In this document: positions 53,830-63,481 of the stretch, one piece after another
How the letters are laid out: each line of letters opens with the position of its first letter
Position numbering within the stretch: the first letter of the stretch is position 1
Assembly (NCBI RefSeq): GCF_019084545.1
Contig: NZ_JAHREP010000022.1
Span: 24,721-88,720, forward strand
Length of the DNA: 64,000 bases
From: Marinobacterium ramblicola
Lineage (GTDB): Bacteria > Pseudomonadota > Gammaproteobacteria > Pseudomonadales > Balneatricaceae
Direction: 5' to 3'
Position numbers and translations under genes: made by a program
The notes under the pieces: generated by a model
What the model was told of the DNA's origin: nothing
Database searches by the model: none
What the model saw: only the letters and a program-made list of their open reading frames with translations

Positions 53830-54333
53830 CTACTCGTTCTGCACTCGGCTCTCGCCGCTGTTTGCAGCCAGGCGCTTGAGCATGTCGACGAACTGCCGAT
53901 GCTCCTGTGGCGACAGCACGGCGAAGAAATCTCGATTATGTTCAAGCGCCCGTTCGCGAACCTGTGCCTGGAAGGTTTTGCCCTGAGCCGTCATGTAAAG
54001 CGCCTTCGATCTGCGGTCCACCGGCGAGGGGCGGCGCTCGATGAGCCCCCGCTTTTCCAGCCGATCGATAATCGCAACCATCGCCGAACGATCGTTGCCC
54101 ATGGCGTTGGCGACCAGCGTCTGGGTCAGGCCGGGATTGCGATCAACAATCTCCAGCACCCCGAACAGGCCAGGCGTCATCTCGAACTCATCGAAAAAGA
54201 AATGTCTTACGTTGCGGTAGGTGTTGATCTGCGCCGAGCGCAACCAGTATCCGGTCAGTTCATGCAGCGTGCCGAAATCGATCTCGGCCACCTCCTGCTT
54301 CCTCTGTTCATCAGTAACCACGGCCATACCCAT
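53830..54333 (-). CDS. MarR-family regulator 2 of the aromatic-acid module
   Basis: 167-residue MarR repressor paralogous to marR1: LTGYWLRSAQINTYRNVRHFFFDEFEMTPGLFGVLEIVD, then NPGLTQTLVANAMGNDRSAMVAIIDRLEKRGLIERRPSPVDRRSKALYMTAQG. The start is set at 54333 (MGMAVV); 54327 or a longer frame to 54381 cannot be excluded. It is divergent from the CoA-transferase gene and co-oriented with the TRAP operon. The two regulators share most of their recognition helix (GNDRSAMVA) and may bind the same operators, answering different CoA esters. Confidence 0.9.
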   Translation of the reverse strand: MGMAVVTDEQRKQEVAEIDFGTLHELTGYWLRSAQINTYRNVRHFFFDEFEMTPGLFGVLEIVDRNPGLTQTLVANAMGNDRSAMVAIIDRLEKRGLIERRPSPVDRRSKALYMTAQGKTFQAQVRERALEHNRDFFAVLSPQEHRQFVDMLKRLAANSGESRVQNE

Positions 54334-54496
54334 TGTCTTCAGTCGTCGATTTATTCTTATCCACTTTAAATAACACACCACAACTGTATATCACCACAAC
54401 TTTTATAATTACCATCAATTATCCCTAATCTGGAACCGCGTCAGCGGCCTGGGCCGGTGCAGTGCAAATAAATTCATTGTCATTACTGTTGATATG

Positions 54497-54518
54497 CTAA
54501 ACAATTAAATATATAAAC
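54497..54518. promoter_or_regulatory. Candidate MarR operator before the CoA-transferase operon
   Basis: CTAAACAATTA at 54497-54507, then TAAAC at 54514-54518, matching the marR1 promoter motif. A CACCACAACT direct repeat lies further upstream near 54370-54400. The region lies in an AT-rich divergent gap of about 260 bp (54334-54595) with no gene. Confidence 0.4.
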
Positions 54519-54595
54519 CAACAATCAAAGACAGCTAACCGCCCCAACCTGCCACGGCTGTCCCTGTCCCAGAGAATAAAAGGGTGTACACATCG

Positions 54596-56158
54596 ATGAG
54601 CAAAGTGATTACCGCAGACCAGGCTGCCGCCTTGATCAAGGATGGCGATACCGTTGCCTGGACCACCATCGGCATGTCCTACTTCGCCGAAGAGATTGCC
54701 AAGTCGCTGGAAAAGCGTTTTGTCGAAACCGGTTCACCCCAAGGCATCACCCCGGTGCATGACTGTGGCTGCGGCGATGGCAAGGATGCGGGCATGTCGC
54801 ACCTGGCCTACCCCGGCCTGGTCAAACGCCTGATCTCCGGACATACCGGCCAGGCACCGAAGATGGCGCAGATGGTGGCCGACAACCTGATTGAAGCCTA
54901 CCTGCTGCCTCAGGGTGTACTGGCGACACTCTGGCGACAGATCGCCGGACACAAGCCGGGGGTTATCACCAAGGTTGGCATGGGCACCTTTGTCGATCCG
55001 CGCATCTCCGGCGGCAAGGTCACCGACAAGACCACCGAGGATCTGGTCAAACTGATCGAGATCGAGAACGAGGAGTGGCTGCTGTACAAGAGTTTCCCGG
55101 TGGATGTGGCGATCATCCGCGCCACCACTGCCGATGAGAACGGCAACCTCACCGTCGAGGAGGAGGCGCAGATCAGCGAAGCGCTGCCGATGGCACAGGC
55201 GGCCCACAATACCGGCGGCATCGTGATCGCCCAGGTCAAATACCTGGCCGAGGCACACTCCCTGCATCCGAAACAGGTCAAAATTCCGGGTGCGCTGGTC
55301 GACTACGTGGTCGTCGCGCAGCCGGAAAACCACATGCAGACCATCACCACCCTGTACAACCCGGCCCTGGCCGGCAACACGCGCGCACCGCTGGGCGCCA
55401 TCCCGCCGATGCCGTTCAGCGAGCGCAAGCTGATCGCCCGTCGCGCCGCCATGGAGCTTCGTCCGAATACCCTGGTTAACCTGGGCATTGGCGTACCCGA
55501 CGGTATCGCTTCGGTAGCCGCCGAAGAGGGGGTGGTCAAGCAGTTCACCCTGACCACCGAGCTCGGCACCTACGGCGGCATCCCCGCCTCCGGCGGTGAC
55601 TTCGGCGCGGCCTGGAATGCCGATGCGATCATCGACCATCACGCCCAGTTCGACTTCTACGACGGTGGCGGTCTCGATATCGCCTTCCTCGGCCTGGCGC
55701 AGGCCGACACCAGGGGTAACCTGAACGTGAGCAAATTCGGCCCCAAGGTGGTCGGCCCCGGTGGCTTCATCAATATCACCCAGAGCGCCAAAAAGGTGGT
55801 GTTCTGCGGCACGCTGACCGCCGGTGCCAAGCTGGAGTTCAGCGAAAACGGCGTCAAGGTATTGCAGGAGGGCAAGGCCAAGAAGTTCGTCGAAGCGGTG
55901 GACCAGATCACCTTCAGTGGCGATATCGCCCGCCAGAATGGCCAGCCGGTGGTCTATGTCACCGAGCGCGCGGTGTTTGAACTGCGTGACGAGGGCATAA
56001 CCCTGATCGAGATCGCACCGGGGCTGGATCTTGAGCGCGATGTGCTCGCGGCGATGGATTTCCGTCCGCAGATCGCCGACGACCTGCGCGAGATGCCGAT
56101 CGAGCTGTTCCAGCAGAGCTGGGGCGGCCTGAAACAGATCATGAACGCCGACCAGTAA
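54596..56158 (+). CDS. Class I CoA-transferase (acetate-CoA transferase, fused subunits)
   Basis: 520-residue enzyme with alpha (about 1-260) and beta (about 270-520) halves fused, as in YdiF or propionate CoA-transferase. The first half begins SKVITADQAAALIKDGDTVAW. The catalytic Glu lies in TTELGTYGG near residue 326, preceded by LVNLGIGVPDGIASVAAEEGV. It would swap CoA between an acyl-CoA and a free acid, activating the imported acid without ATP, in parallel to the ligase at 61114. ATG at 54596 is preferred to GTG at 54584. It heads an operon with the thiolase. Confidence 0.88.
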   Translation: MSKVITADQAAALIKDGDTVAWTTIGMSYFAEEIAKSLEKRFVETGSPQGITPVHDCGCGDGKDAGMSHLAYPGLVKRLISGHTGQAPKMAQMVADNLIEAYLLPQGVLATLWRQIAGHKPGVITKVGMGTFVDPRISGGKVTDKTTEDLVKLIEIENEEWLLYKSFPVDVAIIRATTADENGNLTVEEEAQISEALPMAQAAHNTGGIVIAQVKYLAEAHSLHPKQVKIPGALVDYVVVAQPENHMQTITTLYNPALAGNTRAPLGAIPPMPFSERKLIARRAAMELRPNTLVNLGIGVPDGIASVAAEEGVVKQFTLTTELGTYGGIPASGGDFGAAWNADAIIDHHAQFDFYDGGGLDIAFLGLAQADTRGNLNVSKFGPKVVGPGGFINITQSAKKVVFCGTLTAGAKLEFSENGVKVLQEGKAKKFVEAVDQITFSGDIARQNGQPVVYVTERAVFELRDEGITLIEIAPGLDLERDVLAAMDFRPQIADDLREMPIELFQQSWGGLKQIMNADQ

Positions 56159-56203
56159 CCGGTCAAAACAGACAACAACTGATAACCGAGGGAGAAACAC
56201 CCC

Positions 56204-57412
56204 ATGTCCCTGAACAATGTAGAGATCCCTTACGGTGCCTACTGGTCGACCCCATTTACCAAATGGCAGGGCAGCCTGCAGCACCTGCACGCGATGAAGT
56301 TCGCCGCCTGGGTGGCGAAGAGCGAACTTGCCAAGCGTGATATCGACCCGACCCTCTTCGACTCCGGTGTATTGGGCATGACCAACGCCCAGTACCAGTC
56401 GTTCTACGGCGCCCCCCTGCCCCTGTATGAGCTGGGCGCAGTGAACACACCCGGTCACATGCTGAGCCAAGTGTGCGCCACCGGTGCACGCGGCCTGTTC
56501 GCCGCCGCCTCGGAAGTCGCCCTTGGCATGGCTGAAACCTCACTACTGCTGACTGCCGACCGCTGCTCCAACGGCGCCCATATCTACTACCCGGCACCCA
56601 ACGGGCCGGGCGGTTATGGTCAGTCCGAAGACCAGGTGACCTACAACATGATGAACGACGCCATCGCCGGTCACTCGATGATCCAGACCAGCGAAAACGT
56701 GGCGAAAAAATTCGATATCACCCGGGAGGAGCTGGATGTCGTAGCCCTGCGCCGCTTCGAGCAGTACCAGGATGCGCTGAAGGATGATCAGGCGTTCCAG
56801 AAGCGCTACATGACCCTGCCCTTCAGCGTGCCCAACGCCGCGTTCAGGAAGGAGGCCTGTGTCCTGACCGGCGACGAGGGGGTGTTCCCGACCACCGCCG
56901 ACGGGCTGGCCAAACTCAATCCGGTTATCGAAGGCGGTGTCACCACCTTCGGCAACATGACCCATCCGGCCGATGGCAACGCCTCGGTGATCCTCGCCAC
57001 CGCGGACAAGGCGCGCGAGCTGAGTCGTGACAGCGCCATCCGCATCAACCTCTGCGGTTTCGGCCAGTCGCGCACCGAGCTCGCCCATATGCCGGCGGCG
57101 CCGATCGGGGCCGCTGCCAATGCGCTGAAGATGGCCGGCATCGACTACAACCGGGTCAAGGCGATCAAGACCCACAACCCCTTTGCCGTCAACGATGTCG
57201 CCTTTGCCAAAGCCACCGGTGTCGACGTGATGCAGATGAACAACTACGGCAGTTCGATGATCTGGGGCCATCCGCAGGGCCCGACCGGCATGCGTGCCGT
57301 GATCGAACTGATCGAGGAGCTGGTGCTGATCGGCGGCGGCTACGGCCTGTTCACCGGCTGTGCCGGTGGCGACCAGGGCATGGCGGTGGTGATCCGCGTC
57401 AGCGAACGTTAA
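56204..57412 (+). CDS. Acetyl-CoA acyltransferase (thiolase family)
   Basis: 402-residue thiolase. The nucleophilic Cys is in LSQVCATGARGLFAAASEVALG near residue 90, where common thiolases have a CGSG or CASG loop. The C-terminal motifs are KTHNPFAVND (in place of the usual NEAFA), GHPQGPTGMR with the His, and FTGCAGGDQGMAVVI with the second Cys. It would cleave a beta-ketoacyl-CoA with CoA to acetyl-CoA and the shortened acyl-CoA. The atypical NPFAV loop hints at an unusual substrate such as an aryl-beta-ketoacyl-CoA. It starts 45 bases after the CoA-transferase. Confidence 0.87.
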   Translation: MSLNNVEIPYGAYWSTPFTKWQGSLQHLHAMKFAAWVAKSELAKRDIDPTLFDSGVLGMTNAQYQSFYGAPLPLYELGAVNTPGHMLSQVCATGARGLFAAASEVALGMAETSLLLTADRCSNGAHIYYPAPNGPGGYGQSEDQVTYNMMNDAIAGHSMIQTSENVAKKFDITREELDVVALRRFEQYQDALKDDQAFQKRYMTLPFSVPNAAFRKEACVLTGDEGVFPTTADGLAKLNPVIEGGVTTFGNMTHPADGNASVILATADKARELSRDSAIRINLCGFGQSRTELAHMPAAPIGAAANALKMAGIDYNRVKAIKTHNPFAVNDVAFAKATGVDVMQMNNYGSSMIWGHPQGPTGMRAVIELIEELVLIGGGYGLFTGCAGGDQGMAVVIRVSER

Positions 57413-57420
57413 TCGGTCAA

Positions 57421-57450
57421 GGCACAGGCAGGCGTCCGCACGCCTGTGCC
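57421..57450 (+). terminator. Inverted repeat after the thiolase gene
   Basis: Perfect 9-bp stem GGCACAGGC / GCCTGTGCC with a 12-base loop right after the stop. No T run, so a factor-dependent or partial terminator. Confidence 0.5.
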
Positions 57451-57555
57451 ATCTCGCGCCCGACCTGCCGGCGTCTGGCTAAGACGTACCTCCAGATCCC
57501 ATTGCACGAACCGCCAGACGAAAAACAACTTCACAAATAATTTGCAAATATATTT

Positions 57556-57570
57556 GTTGTAATATACAAC
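57556..57570. promoter_or_regulatory. Inverted repeat operator before the beta-oxidation operon
   Basis: Perfect 6-bp inverted repeat GTTGTA / TACAAC with a 3-base spacer in an AT-rich stretch, about 97 bp upstream of the hydratase gene. MarR proteins bind such short palindromes; binding by either MarR here is inference. Confidence 0.5.
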
Positions 57571-57666
57571 TATTAAAAATCAAACAAGATTGGATAGCGA
57601 GCATGCGCCGCCCAGACGGGCCTCTTTCCATGCTCGGCTCTCAAGATAACAAGAGGCAGACCTACG

Positions 57667-58428
57667 ATGAGTGAATACCGCCACCTGACCTTCTCTGTAG
57701 AGGATGGCATCGGCTACCTGACCCTGAACCGTCCGGAGAAGAAGAACGCGATCAACGATGCACTCTGCCTGGAGATCGAGGATGTATTTCGCGCTCTGCC
57801 CTCCGACTTGAATGTTATCGTCCTGTCAGGCAACGGCCCCGAGTTCTGCTCCGGCCTCGATCTGTCCGAACACACCGCACGGGAGCCGTTCGAAGTGGTG
57901 CAGCATTCCCGCATGTGGCACCGGGTGTTCAGCCATATCCGCAACTCCGGTGTGCCTGTGGTCGCGGCGATGCACGGTGCGGTGATCGGTGGCGGTCTTG
58001 AGTTGGCAAGTTGCGCCCATGTCCGTGTATCCGACGAAACCACCTTCTACCGCCTGCCCGAGGGTCGCCACGGCATCTTCGTCGGCGGCGGCGCTTCAGT
58101 GAACGTGGCCAGGGTAATCGGCGCCGGACGGATGACCGAAATGATGCTGACCGGGCGTACCCTGAACGCCGAAGAGGGTGAGCGTCTGGGCCTGGCCCAC
58201 TATGTCGTCGCCAAGGGCAAGGCGTATGAGAAAGCGTGCGAGCTGGCCGCCACCATCGCAACCAACTCCCGTTACTCCAACTGGGCGATGACCACCGGTT
58301 TGAACCGCATCGACAACATGTCGTCGGACGACGGCCTCTACACCGAGTCGCTGATCGCGGGGATGACCCAGACCAGCGGCGAAGTGAAAGAGCGCATCGA
58401 CGCCTTCCTGAACCGTAAAAAGAAGTAA
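57667..58428 (+). CDS. Enoyl-CoA hydratase/isomerase family protein
   Basis: 253-residue crotonase. The N-terminus (FSVEDGIGYLTLNRPEKKNAIND), the first oxyanion-hole loop (NGPEFCSGLDLSEH near 56-69) and the second (VIGGGLELASCAHVR near 106-120) are clear. PEGRHGIFVGGGASVNVAR takes the place of the catalytic Glu-containing loop of classic hydratases: only one Glu (PEGRHG) is visible. It would hydrate an alpha,beta-unsaturated acyl-CoA such as a cinnamoyl-CoA. It is the first of six co-oriented genes with short gaps. Confidence 0.9.
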   Translation: MSEYRHLTFSVEDGIGYLTLNRPEKKNAINDALCLEIEDVFRALPSDLNVIVLSGNGPEFCSGLDLSEHTAREPFEVVQHSRMWHRVFSHIRNSGVPVVAAMHGAVIGGGLELASCAHVRVSDETTFYRLPEGRHGIFVGGGASVNVARVIGAGRMTEMMLTGRTLNAEEGERLGLAHYVVAKGKAYEKACELAATIATNSRYSNWAMTTGLNRIDNMSSDDGLYTESLIAGMTQTSGEVKERIDAFLNRKKK

Positions 58429-58454
58429 GCCGGCAGCCAAACGGGAGATAACAG

Positions 58455-59222
58455 ATGAATTTCGAAAACAACCACTTTGTCGTTACCGGTGCCGCTTCAG
58501 GTATCGGCGAGGCGGTCGCCCGCCGTCTGCACGGTCTTGGCGCCCGCGTCACCCTGGCTGACGTGAACGCCGAGCGTGGTGAGCAGGTCGCAGCATCCCT
58601 GGGCGAAAATGCGCAGTTCTGCACCACCGACATCAGCGACGAACAGTCGGTGCAGAACAGTATCGACACTGCCATCGACCGTTTCGGCCCGATCAGCGGC
58701 CTGGTCAACTGTGCCGGTATTCCGGGCGCCGAACGCGTAATCGGTCGTGAGGGCCCGCACCGCCTGGCGAGCTTCGAGCGCGCCCTGCGCGTAAACCTGC
58801 TCGGCACCTTCAACATGATCCGTATCTGCGCCGACAGGATGCAGCACAATGAACCCGGCGTGGACAACGAGCGCGGCGTGATCATCAACACCGCCTCCGT
58901 GGCCGCCTTCGACGGTCAGATCGGCCAGGCCGCCTACTCCGCCTCCAAGGGCGGCGTCTGTGCCATGACCCTGCCGATCGCCCGCGAGCTGGCCCGCTTC
59001 GGCATCCGTGTGCTGACCATCGCACCGGGCATCTTCAAGACCCCGATGATGGATGTGCTGCCGCCGGAGGTTCAGCAATCACTCGGCGCCTCCGTCCCCT
59101 TCCCGCAGCGCCTGGGTGACCCGGATGAGTTTGCCGCGCTGGCCCAGCACATCATCGAGAACCGCATGCTCAACGGCGAAGTGATCCGCCTCGACGGCGG
59201 CATTCGTATGGCCGCCAAGTAA
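58455..59222 (+). CDS. SDR 3-hydroxyacyl-CoA dehydrogenase
   Basis: 255-residue classical short-chain dehydrogenase. NAD loop [12 protein letters not shown] is at residues 10-21, [12 protein letters not shown] follows, the catalytic Ser is in [14 protein letters not shown], and the YSASKGG motif holds Tyr and Lys near 156-160. Asp in LADVNAERG (about residue 36) favours NAD. The insertion [23 protein letters not shown] and the GIFKTPMM region resemble the type II 3-hydroxyacyl-CoA dehydrogenase (HSD17B10-like) group. It would oxidise the hydroxyacyl-CoA made by the hydratase. Confidence 0.88.
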   Translation: MNFENNHFVVTGAASGIGEAVARRLHGLGARVTLADVNAERGEQVAASLGENAQFCTTDISDEQSVQNSIDTAIDRFGPISGLVNCAGIPGAERVIGREGPHRLASFERALRVNLLGTFNMIRICADRMQHNEPGVDNERGVIINTASVAAFDGQIGQAAYSASKGGVCAMTLPIARELARFGIRVLTIAPGIFKTPMMDVLPPEVQQSLGASVPFPQRLGDPDEFAALAQHIIENRMLNGEVIRLDGGIRMAAK

Positions 59223-59236
59223 TCTCGAGGTACCGC

Positions 59237-61018
59237 ATGAGTCTCTATCAGGCCCCCCTGAAAGATATGCAGCTTCTGGTTCAGCAGGCGATCGCCAAGG
59301 CGGGTCTTCGCGACCTGCCGGAGCTGGCCGAGTTCGATGACGAGCTGGTCGCCGCGGTACTGGAGGAAGCCAGCAAGTTCGCCCAGGGCGAGCTGGCACC
59401 GCTGAACCAGAGCGGTGATGTGGAAGGCTGCCACTTCGATAACGGCGAGGTGAGAACCCCTAAAGGCTGGAAAGAGGCCTACCGGCAATTCTGCGAGGCA
59501 GGCTGGATGGGGTTGGCGCTGCCGACCGATTTCGGCGGCCAGTCGCTGCCCAAGTTCATCGCTCAACCGGTCAACGAGATGTGGCTGTCGGCCAACCTGG
59601 CGTTCGTCATGTTTCACGCGCTGACCCAGGGCGGCAGCGAAATTCTGCTGCACATGGGTAGCGAGGAGCAGAAGGCGCGCTACCTGGAACCGATCATCAG
59701 TGGGCAGTGGACCGTGGCGATGTCGCTGACCGAACCCAATGCCGGCTCCGATCTGGGCTCACTGAGCACCAAGGCGATCCCCCAGGGCGATGGCCGCTAC
59801 CTGATCAAGGGGCAGAAGATCTTCATCACCTACGGTGAGCACGATCTGGCCGAGAACATTATCCACCTGGTACTGGCACGCACACCGGATGCACCGGCCG
59901 GCAGCCGCGGCATCTCTCTGTTTGCCGTGCCCAAGGTACGGATCAACGCCGACGGCTCTCTGGGTGAGGCCAACGACGTGGTCTGCACCGGCATCGAGCA
60001 CAAGACCGGTCTGCACGGCAGCCCGACCTGCTCGATCAGCTACGGCGATCAGGATGACTGTTTCGGCGAGCTGATCGGCGAGGAAAACCGAGGCCTGGCC
60101 GCCATGTTCATCCTGATGAACGAAGCCCGTCTCAGCTCGGGCCTGCAGGGTGTCGCCTTCGGCGAGGTCGGTTTCCAACGTGCGCTTGAGTATTCACTCG
60201 AACGTACCCAGGGCAGCGACTACCAGACCGGCAAGCAGCGGGTGAAGATTGCACAACACCCGGACGTGGCCCGCATGCTGCTGTCGATCCGCTCCGAGGT
60301 GATGGGGCTGCGCTCGCTGGGTTACCTGATCGCGGCGCTGATCGACAAGTCCGAGTTCACACTGGATGCTGGCGAGCGCACAACGCTGCAGGCCCGTGTG
60401 GCACTGCTGACGCCGATCTTCAAGGCTTTCGCCACCGAGTGCGGTAATCGGATGACCGGCACCACGATTCAGATCTTCGGCGGCATGGGCTTCATCGAGG
60501 AGACTGGCGTCGCCCAACTGATGCGCGATGCCCGCATCAATACCATCTATGAAGGCACCACCGGTATTCAGGCCCGCGATCTGCTGTTCCGCAAGATCCA
60601 GGGCGATGGCGGCGAAGCGATCGGCGCTCTGCTGGCCGAGATCAGCAGTCAGGCCGACACACTGCAACGCGATGAGGCGCTGAGCGCGCTGGGCCGGGCG
60701 CTAGGCAGTGCCTGCTCCGCGGTCGCACAGAGTCTGCCCGGCATCCTCGATCGCGACTCAGCCAACCTGCTGCAGCTCAGCGCCGGTGCGGTTCCACTGC
60801 TCGAAGCCCTGGGTACCCTGTGCTGCGCCTGGCAGCTGGCGGAACTCGCCCAACTGGCGCAATCCCGACTCCGCGAAGGTCAGGATCCCGACTACTACAG
60901 CAACCTGCTGGCGTTGACGCGGTTCTATTTCGCATTTTCGGTTCCCAATATCCCTGCCCGTCTGGCAACCTTCAGTCAGGCCGATTCGGGTGTTGAACAG
61001 TATCGATTTGAGGTCTGA
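59237..61018 (+). CDS. Acyl-CoA dehydrogenase (large, DUF4091/AcdA-like branch)
   Basis: 593-residue FAD flavoprotein of the long acyl-CoA dehydrogenase branch with an N-terminal extension and a C-terminal domain beyond the standard 380 residues. Visible features are GWMGLALPTDFGGQSLP, the FAD loop TVAMSLTEPNAGSDLGSLSTKA near 158-179, GQKIFITYGEHD, and the catalytic-region INTIYEGTTGIQARDLL near 430-446 (Glu base). It feeds electrons to ETF; etfB lies 4 genes downstream. A dehydrogenase would be needed if the substrate is a saturated aryl-propanoate (dihydrocinnamate). Gap to the SDR gene is 14 bases. Confidence 0.9.
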   Translation: MSLYQAPLKDMQLLVQQAIAKAGLRDLPELAEFDDELVAAVLEEASKFAQGELAPLNQSGDVEGCHFDNGEVRTPKGWKEAYRQFCEAGWMGLALPTDFGGQSLPKFIAQPVNEMWLSANLAFVMFHALTQGGSEILLHMGSEEQKARYLEPIISGQWTVAMSLTEPNAGSDLGSLSTKAIPQGDGRYLIKGQKIFITYGEHDLAENIIHLVLARTPDAPAGSRGISLFAVPKVRINADGSLGEANDVVCTGIEHKTGLHGSPTCSISYGDQDDCFGELIGEENRGLAAMFILMNEARLSSGLQGVAFGEVGFQRALEYSLERTQGSDYQTGKQRVKIAQHPDVARMLLSIRSEVMGLRSLGYLIAALIDKSEFTLDAGERTTLQARVALLTPIFKAFATECGNRMTGTTIQIFGGMGFIEETGVAQLMRDARINTIYEGTTGIQARDLLFRKIQGDGGEAIGALLAEISSQADTLQRDEALSALGRALGSACSAVAQSLPGILDRDSANLLQLSAGAVPLLEALGTLCCAWQLAELAQLAQSRLREGQDPDYYSNLLALTRFYFAFSVPNIPARLATFSQADSGVEQYRFEV

Positions 61019-61113
61019 GCCCCAGCCGGGGACAGACGGCAGAACAACAAAAACACACAGGATCGCCAGTCGGGACAACTAGAAAAAGTCGACTGGCGAG
61101 GGAGAAGCCCGAC

Positions 61114-62967
61114 ATGTTAGCTGACTTTCATTCGATAAACGTCACCAAGCTCGAAGTCGAGATCGAGAAGCGCGACAACGGCGAGCAGATCGTACGCTGC
61201 AAAAAGCCGCTGGATCCCTACGCCGAAACCTGGATCGACCGTCTGGAGTACTGGGCCGGTGAGGCGCCGGATCGCGTCTTCGTCGCGCAGCGTTCCGAAG
61301 ATGGACACTGGGATGAGATCACCTACAGCCAGGCCCTGGCCAAGGTTCGCGCCATTGCCACCTGGCTACTGAAGCAGGAGCTCAGCACCGAGCGCCCGCT
61401 GGTCTGCCTCTCCGGCAACAGCAACGAACATCTGCTGCTCGCCCTGGCCGCGATGTATATCGGTGTACCCTACGCGCCGATCTCCACCGCCTATTCGCTG
61501 ATCTCCACCGATTTCGGCAAGCTGCGCCACGTGTTCGAGCTGCTAACCCCCGGTCTGGTGTTCGTCGATAATCTGGGCCCCTACCGCGATGCCATCGATA
61601 CCGTTGCCGGCGGTCTGCCGCTGGTGGCGCTGTCCACCGATCACGGCGACGACAACCTGAACAATCCGGTGACCCGGTTCAACGAACTGCTCGGCACCGA
61701 GCCGAACGCGGATACGGATCGCGCCCGCGCCATGATCAACGGCGATACCATCGCCAAGTTCATGTTCACCTCCGGCTCCACCGGCATGCCCAAGGCGGTG
61801 ATCATCAACCAGCGCATGATGTGCGCCAACCAGGTGATGATCAACGGCATGATGGCGTTCCTGAAGGAGGAGCCGCCGGTGCTGGTCGACTGGCTGCCCT
61901 GGAACCACACCTTCGGCGGTAACCACAACGTCGGCATCGTGCTCTACAACGGCGGCAGTCTCTACATCGACCACGGCAAACCGACCGAACGTGCCTTCGA
62001 TATCACCCTGAACAACCTGGCCGATGTGGCACCGACCGTGTACCTCAACGTACCCAGCGGTTACGAGTTGCTGGTCAAGCGTCTGCGCGAGCGTCCCGAT
62101 ATCGCGAAAACCTTTTTCTCCCGCTTGAAGCTGACGCTGTTTGCCGCCGCCGGTCTCTCCCAGCATATCTGGGATGAGCTGGACGCATTGGCGATCGAGT
62201 ACACCGGCAAGAAGATCCCGATGATCACTGGCCTGGGTGCCACCGAAACCGCGCCGTCCGCCCTGTTCGCCTCGATCGAGGAGTCCGCCTCGGGCGTGGT
62301 CGGCACCCCGCTGCCGGGAGTCGAGATGAAGCTGGTACCCAATGGTGACAAGCTGGAGGCGCGTATCCGCGGCGTCAACGTCACCCCCGGATACTGGCGT
62401 GCACCGGAGCAGACCGCCAAGGCGTATGACGAAGAGGGCTTCTACTGCCTCGGTGATGCAGTCAAATATATCGACCCCGAGCAGCCCAACCGCGGCTTCC
62501 GTTTCGACGGCCGGGTGTCGGAAGACTTCAAGCTCAACACCGGCACCTGGGTCAGCGTCGGTGCGCTCAAGGCGCATATCATCCACTTCTTCGCGCCCTA
62601 CGTGCAGGACGTGGTGATCGCCGGACACGATAACAGCTATGTATCCGCCATCGTGATCCCGGATCTGGACCACTGCCGCACCCTGGTACCGAACAGTGCG
62701 GAGATGTCGACGCCGGAACTGCTGCGCGCTCCGCATCTGCGGGAGACCTTCCAGCGCTTGCTGGACGAGATGGCCAAGACCAGCACCGGCAGCTCAACCA
62801 AGATCTGCCGTATGCGGCTGATGGACGAGCCACTCTCCATCGACCTGGGCGAGGTGACCGACAAAAACTCCATCAACCAGCGCGCGGTACTGAAGAACAG
62901 GGCCGAGCTGGTTAAGGACCTCTATAGCGAACAGCCCTCTGCGGATGTGCTGATACTGGGCAGCTAA
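61114..62967 (+). CDS. AMP-forming acyl-CoA synthetase (feruloyl-CoA synthetase-like)
   Basis: 617-residue ANL ligase. A3 loop MFTSGSTGMPKAVI lies near residues 223-236, A5 GLGATETAPSA near 374, motif YCLGDAVKY near 447-455, hinge FRFDGRVSEDFKLNTG near 465, and the C-terminal catalytic Lys probably in DKNSINQRAVLKNRAELV. Large size and the LIST-rich PYAPISTAYSLIST segment match the feruloyl-CoA synthetase group. It would activate ferulate, p-coumarate or related acids. It is preceded by a 95-base gap from the dehydrogenase and followed by the thioesterase, which together fit a pathway ending in free hydroxybenzoate. Confidence 0.85.
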   Translation: MLADFHSINVTKLEVEIEKRDNGEQIVRCKKPLDPYAETWIDRLEYWAGEAPDRVFVAQRSEDGHWDEITYSQALAKVRAIATWLLKQELSTERPLVCLSGNSNEHLLLALAAMYIGVPYAPISTAYSLISTDFGKLRHVFELLTPGLVFVDNLGPYRDAIDTVAGGLPLVALSTDHGDDNLNNPVTRFNELLGTEPNADTDRARAMINGDTIAKFMFTSGSTGMPKAVIINQRMMCANQVMINGMMAFLKEEPPVLVDWLPWNHTFGGNHNVGIVLYNGGSLYIDHGKPTERAFDITLNNLADVAPTVYLNVPSGYELLVKRLRERPDIAKTFFSRLKLTLFAAAGLSQHIWDELDALAIEYTGKKIPMITGLGATETAPSALFASIEESASGVVGTPLPGVEMKLVPNGDKLEARIRGVNVTPGYWRAPEQTAKAYDEEGFYCLGDAVKYIDPEQPNRGFRFDGRVSEDFKLNTGTWVSVGALKAHIIHFFAPYVQDVVIAGHDNSYVSAIVIPDLDHCRTLVPNSAEMSTPELLRAPHLRETFQRLLDEMAKTSTGSSTKICRMRLMDEPLSIDLGEVTDKNSINQRAVLKNRAELVKDLYSEQPSADVLILGS

Positions 62968-63002
62968 GGCAGCTTGATAAGGTCAGGCAAGAGGCAGGCA
63001 GT

Positions 63003-63440
63003 ATGCTGGTCAGCGAACGCAAGGTGATGATCGAGTGGGGTGACTGCGATCCCGCGGGGATCGTGTTCTACCCGCGCTATTTCGCGTTCTTCGATGCATC
63101 CACCGGACACCTGTTCCGCACCGCTGGGCTGGAGAAATTCGACCTGCACGAGCGTTATGACATCGTCGGCTTTCCGATGGTGGATACCCGGGCGAAGTTC
63201 AGCATCCCCTCGCGCTATGGCGAGGAGGTGCAGATCAAGACTCAGGCGACCGGATTCGGCAAAAGCAGCTTTAACATCCATCACCAACTGTTCAAAGCGG
63301 ACGGCCAACTGGCCATCGAGTGTTGGGAAACCCGGGTCTGGTTGGGACAACATCCGGACAAGGCAAAGCCGAAGCCGATCCCGCGGGAGGTGATCGCGCT
63401 GTTATCCGGCACCGATTCAAACACTATAAAAAACAATTAA
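63003..63440 (+). CDS. 4-hydroxybenzoyl-CoA thioesterase-like hotdog protein
   Basis: 145-residue thioesterase. The motif GDCDPAGIVFYPRYF at residues 13-27 carries the catalytic Asp16, equivalent to Asp17 of the Pseudomonas CBS3 4-hydroxybenzoyl-CoA thioesterase, with DPAGIV almost identical. The rest follows the hotdog fold (AKFSIPSRYGEEVQI, KSSFNIHHQLFK, ECWETRVW). It would cleave the thiolase product (hydroxybenzoyl-CoA) to free hydroxybenzoate and CoA. It is between the ligase and etfB. Confidence 0.88.
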   Translation: MLVSERKVMIEWGDCDPAGIVFYPRYFAFFDASTGHLFRTAGLEKFDLHERYDIVGFPMVDTRAKFSIPSRYGEEVQIKTQATGFGKSSFNIHHQLFKADGQLAIECWETRVWLGQHPDKAKPKPIPREVIALLSGTDSNTIKNN

Positions 63441-63481
63441 TAACGAACAGATTTGCAGTCTTTTTTTGGGGGTAATGTCAG

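Noticed and set aside
54734..56470. A 578-codon minus-strand frame
   Set aside because: Antisense to the CoA-transferase and thiolase start; no recognisable protein family.
61543..62736. A 397-codon minus-strand frame
   Set aside because: Antisense to the ligase gene, low-complexity product.
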